From contig JAGOIB010000048.1 in the NCBI GenBank assembly GCA_017995875.1, positions 3,617 to 13,559 of the forward strand: a DNA stretch of 9,943 nucleotides, in the 5' to 3' direction. The DNA comes from Saprospiraceae bacterium. Its GTDB lineage: Bacteria > Bacteroidota > Bacteroidia > Chitinophagales > Saprospiraceae. This document shows positions 6,932 to 9,943 of the stretch, in pieces. The notes under the pieces are model-generated. The model was not told the origin of the DNA and did no database searches. It worked only from the letters and a program-made list of their open reading frames with translations. Position 1 is the stretch's first letter. Each line of letters starts with the position of its first letter. The position numbers and the translations under genes are program-made.

Positions 6932-8296
6932 TTATTTCTGCAATGGGATCACCCATTGCAATCTTGTAAACGGACTATACGTCACTTCCGAAAGGTCCAC
7001 CTCAGGATCAACAAAATACTGGACAGGCCTTCTGTTATAGGTTAATTTTATACTTGCCCTAATCTGAGGCTCTTTCAATCCAAAATCTAAAGCTTCTTTT
7101 TTCAGATACCTGGCAAAATCAGCTACCGATCTGGGGTCCATAGACAAGTTAAGTATTTGCATATCATTTACCCTGCTCCGGATATCAATGGGATAGGATT
7201 TAGTGGAAGAGGGTTCAAAAGCGCTAAACTGAATTTCTTCTATTTGCCTCGTATCTACTTTCATTCTCCAGGAAAACCGGTTTCCGATTGTGGTCCAATC
7301 AAGGTCATTTGGTAGGAAATGGCCTCTGAATGGAAACAACAATTGGAATACGAAATAAGGGGCTAATATGTAGGTAAAAGCAAAGCTGGGCATAAACCGA
7401 TGTGGCCTGGAATGTTTGTCACCGCTAATCCCGGACCGGGATGCAAACCATGATTTTAATTTTTCCCCGAATGGCAATTCATCTGTTGCATAATATAATA
7501 TAAGGCCACAAAGCATTAAGTATGGGAAATTACCAATGTCACTAAAGATCCTTGAATTGGTAGCATGGAATACAATAAAGGGGAATATTGCCCATTTCCT
7601 CACAGGCTTATACCAAAGTAACAGGGGTGCAAGCAAATCAATCAGTAAGCCTCCATAATTCAGCACATATACTGCAACTTCATTTTTTAATAGTGGTGCC
7701 AGAAAATGGTCGGAAGAAAGTGAATCGATTAAGAATCTTACAGGTTGACACCGGATGAGCCAATCATATGTCAACTTCGCTATTCCTCCATAGAAATATA
7801 CGATCATGATCTGCACCTGTAATATAAATACCTGCCAACGTGGAATTTGAAAAGGGATGGCTAATGGCTTCCTACTTCTTAATGAAAATCCCTTGTCTGC
7901 ATCCGTAAAACTTAGCAGAATAGCCAACAGTATAAATAAATAGATATGATTATTATAAATTCCCTTATCGAGAAGGAATAGATAAGCATAGCCTACTGCA
8001 AAGATTCTACAAGCCCATCTGAAAAACAAGCCCAAGGTGATACAAAGAGTACATACCAATAAAATGGCAAGTAGTCCATTCATCCAACTCTCTGACAAAG
8101 GTTCAAGCCATTTTAGGTAATCATATTTAAAATTGATTACCGGTAAAAAGTACATATTCCTGATCAGGCCAATTCTGAAATAGTCTATCATCTCGTAAGA
8201 CATAAACAGGCCATATAGTATCCTGAATATAAAGAGAACGTGAGGATCCACACCTTCTAACAACCATGCTTTCCTGGTGCCCTGAACTTTCTTCAT
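6932..8296 (-). CDS. HTTM / vitamin K-dependent gamma-carboxylase-like membrane protein
   Basis: This encodes 454 residues from ATG 8296. The N-terminal ~320 residues are polytopic, with hydrophobic segments at about 18-40, 73-92, 95-109, 117-131, 155-170, 206-228, 235-247, 258-271 and 304-322. A soluble C-terminal domain of about 130 residues follows. Hallmarks of the gamma-glutamyl carboxylase family are present: NNHIYL with His117 (compare human His160), VYFYGGIAKL with Lys174 aligning with the Lys218 catalytic base, FHATNSRIF with His244 followed by IGNFPYLML, and FSWRMK at 341-346. The eukaryotic enzyme oxidises vitamin K hydroquinone to drive Glu carboxylation. Bacterial relatives are common, and the Leptospira one is reported to epoxidise without carboxylating, so the substrate here is unknown. 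No VKOR-like gene is in the window. The gene converges on the lipoprotein operon and lies downstream of, but terminator-separated from, the T9SS gene. Confidence 0.92.
   Translation of the reverse strand: MKKVQGTRKAWLLEGVDPHVLFIFRILYGLFMSYEMIDYFRIGLIRNMYFLPVINFKYDYLKWLEPLSESWMNGLLAILLVCTLCITLGLFFRWACRIFAVGYAYLFLLDKGIYNNHIYLFILLAILLSFTDADKGFSLRSRKPLAIPFQIPRWQVFILQVQIMIVYFYGGIAKLTYDWLIRCQPVRFLIDSLSSDHFLAPLLKNEVAVYVLNYGGLLIDLLAPLLLWYKPVRKWAIFPFIVFHATNSRIFSDIGNFPYLMLCGLILYYATDELPFGEKLKSWFASRSGISGDKHSRPHRFMPSFAFTYILAPYFVFQLLFPFRGHFLPNDLDWTTIGNRFSWRMKVDTRQIEEIQFSAFEPSSTKSYPIDIRSRVNDMQILNLSMDPRSVADFARYLKKEALDFGLKEPQIRASIKLTYNRRPVQYFVDPEVDLSEVTYSPFTRLQWVIPLQK
6939..6960. terminator. Perfect 9-bp hairpin between convergent genes, possible bidirectional terminator
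   Basis: TGCAATGGG (6939-6947) and CCCATTGCA (6952-6960) pair perfectly around loop ATCA. The hairpin lies just past the plus-strand lipoprotein stop (6912) but inside the last codons of the minus-strand carboxylase-like gene (stop at 6932-6934). No strong T-tract follows on either strand, so it could slow or terminate plus-strand transcription or protect 3' ends; canonical intrinsic termination is uncertain. Confidence 0.45.
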
Positions 8297-8351
8297 ACGT
8301 CTTTTTATTACCCACCTACGGAGGCAGGAAAATAAGACAATTCCATAAAAG

Positions 8352-8391
8352 AGGAAAGCCTCTCTCCAATAATTTGGAGAGAGGCCTTCCT
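8352..8391 (-). terminator. Intrinsic terminator of the T9SS repeat-protein gene
   Basis: Arms 8352-8369 and 8374-8391 pair at 17 of 18 positions (one A/C mismatch at 8357/8386) around a 4-base TAAT loop, with the inner 12 bp perfect. On the minus strand the stem is followed immediately by CTTTTAT. It begins about 44 bases after the stop of the T9SS gene (8436). It should insulate the carboxylase-like gene starting at 8296 from that upstream transcription unit. Confidence 0.88.
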
Positions 8392-8435
8392 AAAACCGAT
8401 TTATATTTCTATAAACCCTATGCTATTGAAAGCAA

Positions 8436-9943
8436 TTATTCGATGATAATCATCTTCTTCGTTGCTGTGTATTCGTTAGCATCAAGTCTGTAGTACATAA
8501 CGCCTACTGAAGACATTTCTTTGCTGCTGATAGTGATTGTGTTATAGCCCTTCACAGAAACCTGCTCCTTGACTAATACAACCTTACCAGTAACATCAAA
8601 TACTGTCAGTACAACATTACCTGCTGCAGGAAGATCATAACCGATCGATGTGTTACCCTTGAATGGATTTGGTTCGTTCTGATACAGTGCGAACTCAGCT
8701 CCTATCTCAGTACCACGGAAGGTCAACTTAAGATCTTTGATATCAGCTGCAGTATTGTAAGCTTCAGCCTCAGTCACATTTGAATTGAGGTTGATCATAT
8801 TACTTAACTGACCTGCTGCAGTAGCCTGGAAGTGAAGTGTGAAAAGAACATCAGATGAAGTAGCATTTACGCCACCAACTTTGTTCCAGCTCGCTGTAAG
8901 CGTGCTGCCAAATACACCCATGTTTTCATCAGTCATCGTCACTAAACCTGACTCAACTCCACGGAACTCAAGACCATTAGCCTGCATTGTGAACTGGTAA
9001 CCTTCAATACCTGCGAAGTCAGTAGAACGTATTGCTACGTCAACCATTTGACCTGCTGTTACTGTACGGTTCTCAGCTACAAAGTTTACAACGCCGTTTC
9101 CACCGCGTGGTTTAACCTGTAGTGCATTAGCTTGAACTGTGTTGTTAACATCACCAACCTTGATAGCTACAAAGTCTTTGTCCATCTCAGAAGCGCTCAT
9201 GCCGCTCATGTGGATAGACTCAGAGAATGGCCATGGGCTAGTAACATCAGCAAACTGGAAGCTCTTATCTACAAATCTCCAGCTCTTGTTAGCAGGAAGT
9301 TCTGTGTATATACCGAGGATCAGTTTACGTAATTCAACAAGGTCAATAGCACTTACATTCTGGCTGTTGTTAGCATCAGCTGCGATCAGATCGTATGGGC
9401 TGTTCATCAGTTCAATACCTAACAGGTGTTTCTGAATCTTCACGAGGTCAAGTGTTGATACACCGTTCTTGTGAGCATCATTACGCTCTGCATTGATATT
9501 GAAATCTGAAGGAATAACCACGTTGTTGAAGTTATACTGTCCGTTAGCAGCTGTTACATAGGTTGGGAATACATGACCAGGTGCACTGATACTTACGCCT
9601 ACCAATTCAACAGACTGAACATCTTCTGTAAGAACATCTCCAGCGAGGATGCTTCCACCGCCACCGCAAACACCTGCGTTATCTGTGATAACTATAGTTG
9701 TTGTACAGTAGTCCTTGTTACGCTCACTCCACTCGATCTTGTTGTTACAGTTGTCATCGGTTCCATTATCAGCAACCCAGATTTGTGTGCTTAATTCAAC
9801 ACCGAATGCAGGTACATTATCACATGTGTATGTGAAACTTGGCTGATATGTGTCACCGCTAAAGCTGTATAACAATTCAGCTTCTGGTGTGCAATCATCA
9901 AAGCTGGACGCATTGAAGTCCTTAGCCCAAACGGTTACCTGAC
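8436..9943 (-). CDS. T9SS-exported large surface protein, C-terminal part: dockerin-like, cohesin-like and type A sorting domains
   Basis: The minus-strand frame is open from the right edge to the stop at 8436-8438; 501 residues are visible and the N-terminus is outside the window. The frame continues upstream of any internal candidate start, so it is 5'-truncated by the window. Visible residues, in order: cysteine-containing beta-sandwich repeat (1-90); Gly-rich hinge and carboxypeptidase-regulatory-like domain with NGQYNF (97-146); paired dockerin-type segments with GVSTLDLV (about 160-167) and AADANNSQNVSAIDLVELRK (about 187-206); cohesin-like beta domain (284-410); T9SS type A sorting domain (418-501) with NEPNPF, FDVTGKVV and a basic/hydrophobic KKMIIIE end. 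The T9SS domain predicts export across the outer membrane followed by cleavage and surface attachment. The second dockerin loop keeps its Asp/Asn ligands; the first is degenerate. The upstream repeat resembles the protein at the left end, so both are likely paralogous surface proteins. It ends at a strong terminator. Confidence 0.95.
   Translation of the reverse strand, partial: QVTVWAKDFNASSFDDCTPEAELLYSFSGDTYQPSFTYTCDNVPAFGVELSTQIWVADNGTDDNCNNKIEWSERNKDYCTTTIVITDNAGVCGGGGSILAGDVLTEDVQSVELVGVSISAPGHVFPTYVTAANGQYNFNNVVIPSDFNINAERNDAHKNGVSTLDLVKIQKHLLGIELMNSPYDLIAADANNSQNVSAIDLVELRKLILGIYTELPANKSWRFVDKSFQFADVTSPWPFSESIHMSGMSASEMDKDFVAIKVGDVNNTVQANALQVKPRGGNGVVNFVAENRTVTAGQMVDVAIRSTDFAGIEGYQFTMQANGLEFRGVESGLVTMTDENMGVFGSTLTASWNKVGGVNATSSDVLFTLHFQATAAGQLSNMINLNSNVTEAEAYNTAADIKDLKLTFRGTEIGAEFALYQNEPNPFKGNTSIGYDLPAAGNVVLTVFDVTGKVVLVKEQVSVKGYNTITISSKEMSSVGVMYYRLDANEYTATKKMIIIE

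Noticed and set aside
8266..8493. 75-residue plus-strand frame spanning the gap between the two minus-strand genes
   Set aside because: It covers the terminator hairpin and overlaps both neighbouring genes; the peptide has no recognisable features.
9132..9794. Several plus-strand open frames of 66-98 residues
   Set aside because: Antisense to the T9SS protein, where the minus-strand frame carries clear dockerin and cohesin domains.
1..9943. Mobile element, CRISPR array or defence system
   Set aside because: No transposase, integrase, nuclease or short regular repeats were found on either strand; protein repeats here are at domain level in surface proteins.

Overview
The window looks like a chromosomal stretch from a member of the Bacteroidota, most likely a Saprospiraceae/Chitinophagales-type marine or freshwater organism. 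The reasons are a clear type IX secretion (T9SS) type A sorting domain, cysteine-rich multi-repeat secreted proteins of a style typical of that group, a roughly 1,140-residue FG-GAP/UnbV lipoprotein, AT-rich DNA, and start codons without Shine-Dalgarno sequences. No mobile element, CRISPR array, rRNA or tRNA is visible.

Layout. (1) 1-2234, minus strand: the N-terminal 744 residues of a large secreted cysteine-rich repeat protein whose C-terminus lies beyond the left edge. (2) 2235-2824: a 590-bp AT-rich divergent intergenic region with direct repeats, hairpins and candidate promoters. (3) 2825-6256 and 6283-6912, plus strand: a probable two-gene operon for a long FG-GAP/UnbV-ASPIC lipoprotein and a small lipoprotein of unknown function, 26 bp apart. 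(4) 6932-8296, minus strand, convergent with that operon: a membrane protein of the HTTM / vitamin K-dependent gamma-carboxylase-like family with the family's key Lys and His residues. (5) 8352-8391: a strong intrinsic terminator. (6) 8436-9943, minus strand: the C-terminal ~500 residues of a second large secreted protein carrying, in order, beta-sandwich repeat, carboxypeptidase-regulatory-like, dockerin-like, cohesin-like and T9SS sorting domains. Its N-terminus is beyond the right edge.

How the genes might work together. Four of the five genes encode exported or surface products: two giant secreted proteins and two lipoproteins. The fifth is a polytopic membrane enzyme. Several products carry Ca-binding-type loops (FG-GAP motifs, dockerin), so the region reads as a cell-surface/extracellular-matrix neighbourhood. 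A direct functional link between the carboxylase-like protein and the Ca-binding proteins is only a hypothesis. Nothing here is a clear new defence or mobile system. The most notable items are the orphan carboxylase-like enzyme, the dockerin-plus-cohesin fusion on a T9SS protein, the higher-order repeat architecture of the left protein, and the structured divergent intergenic region.
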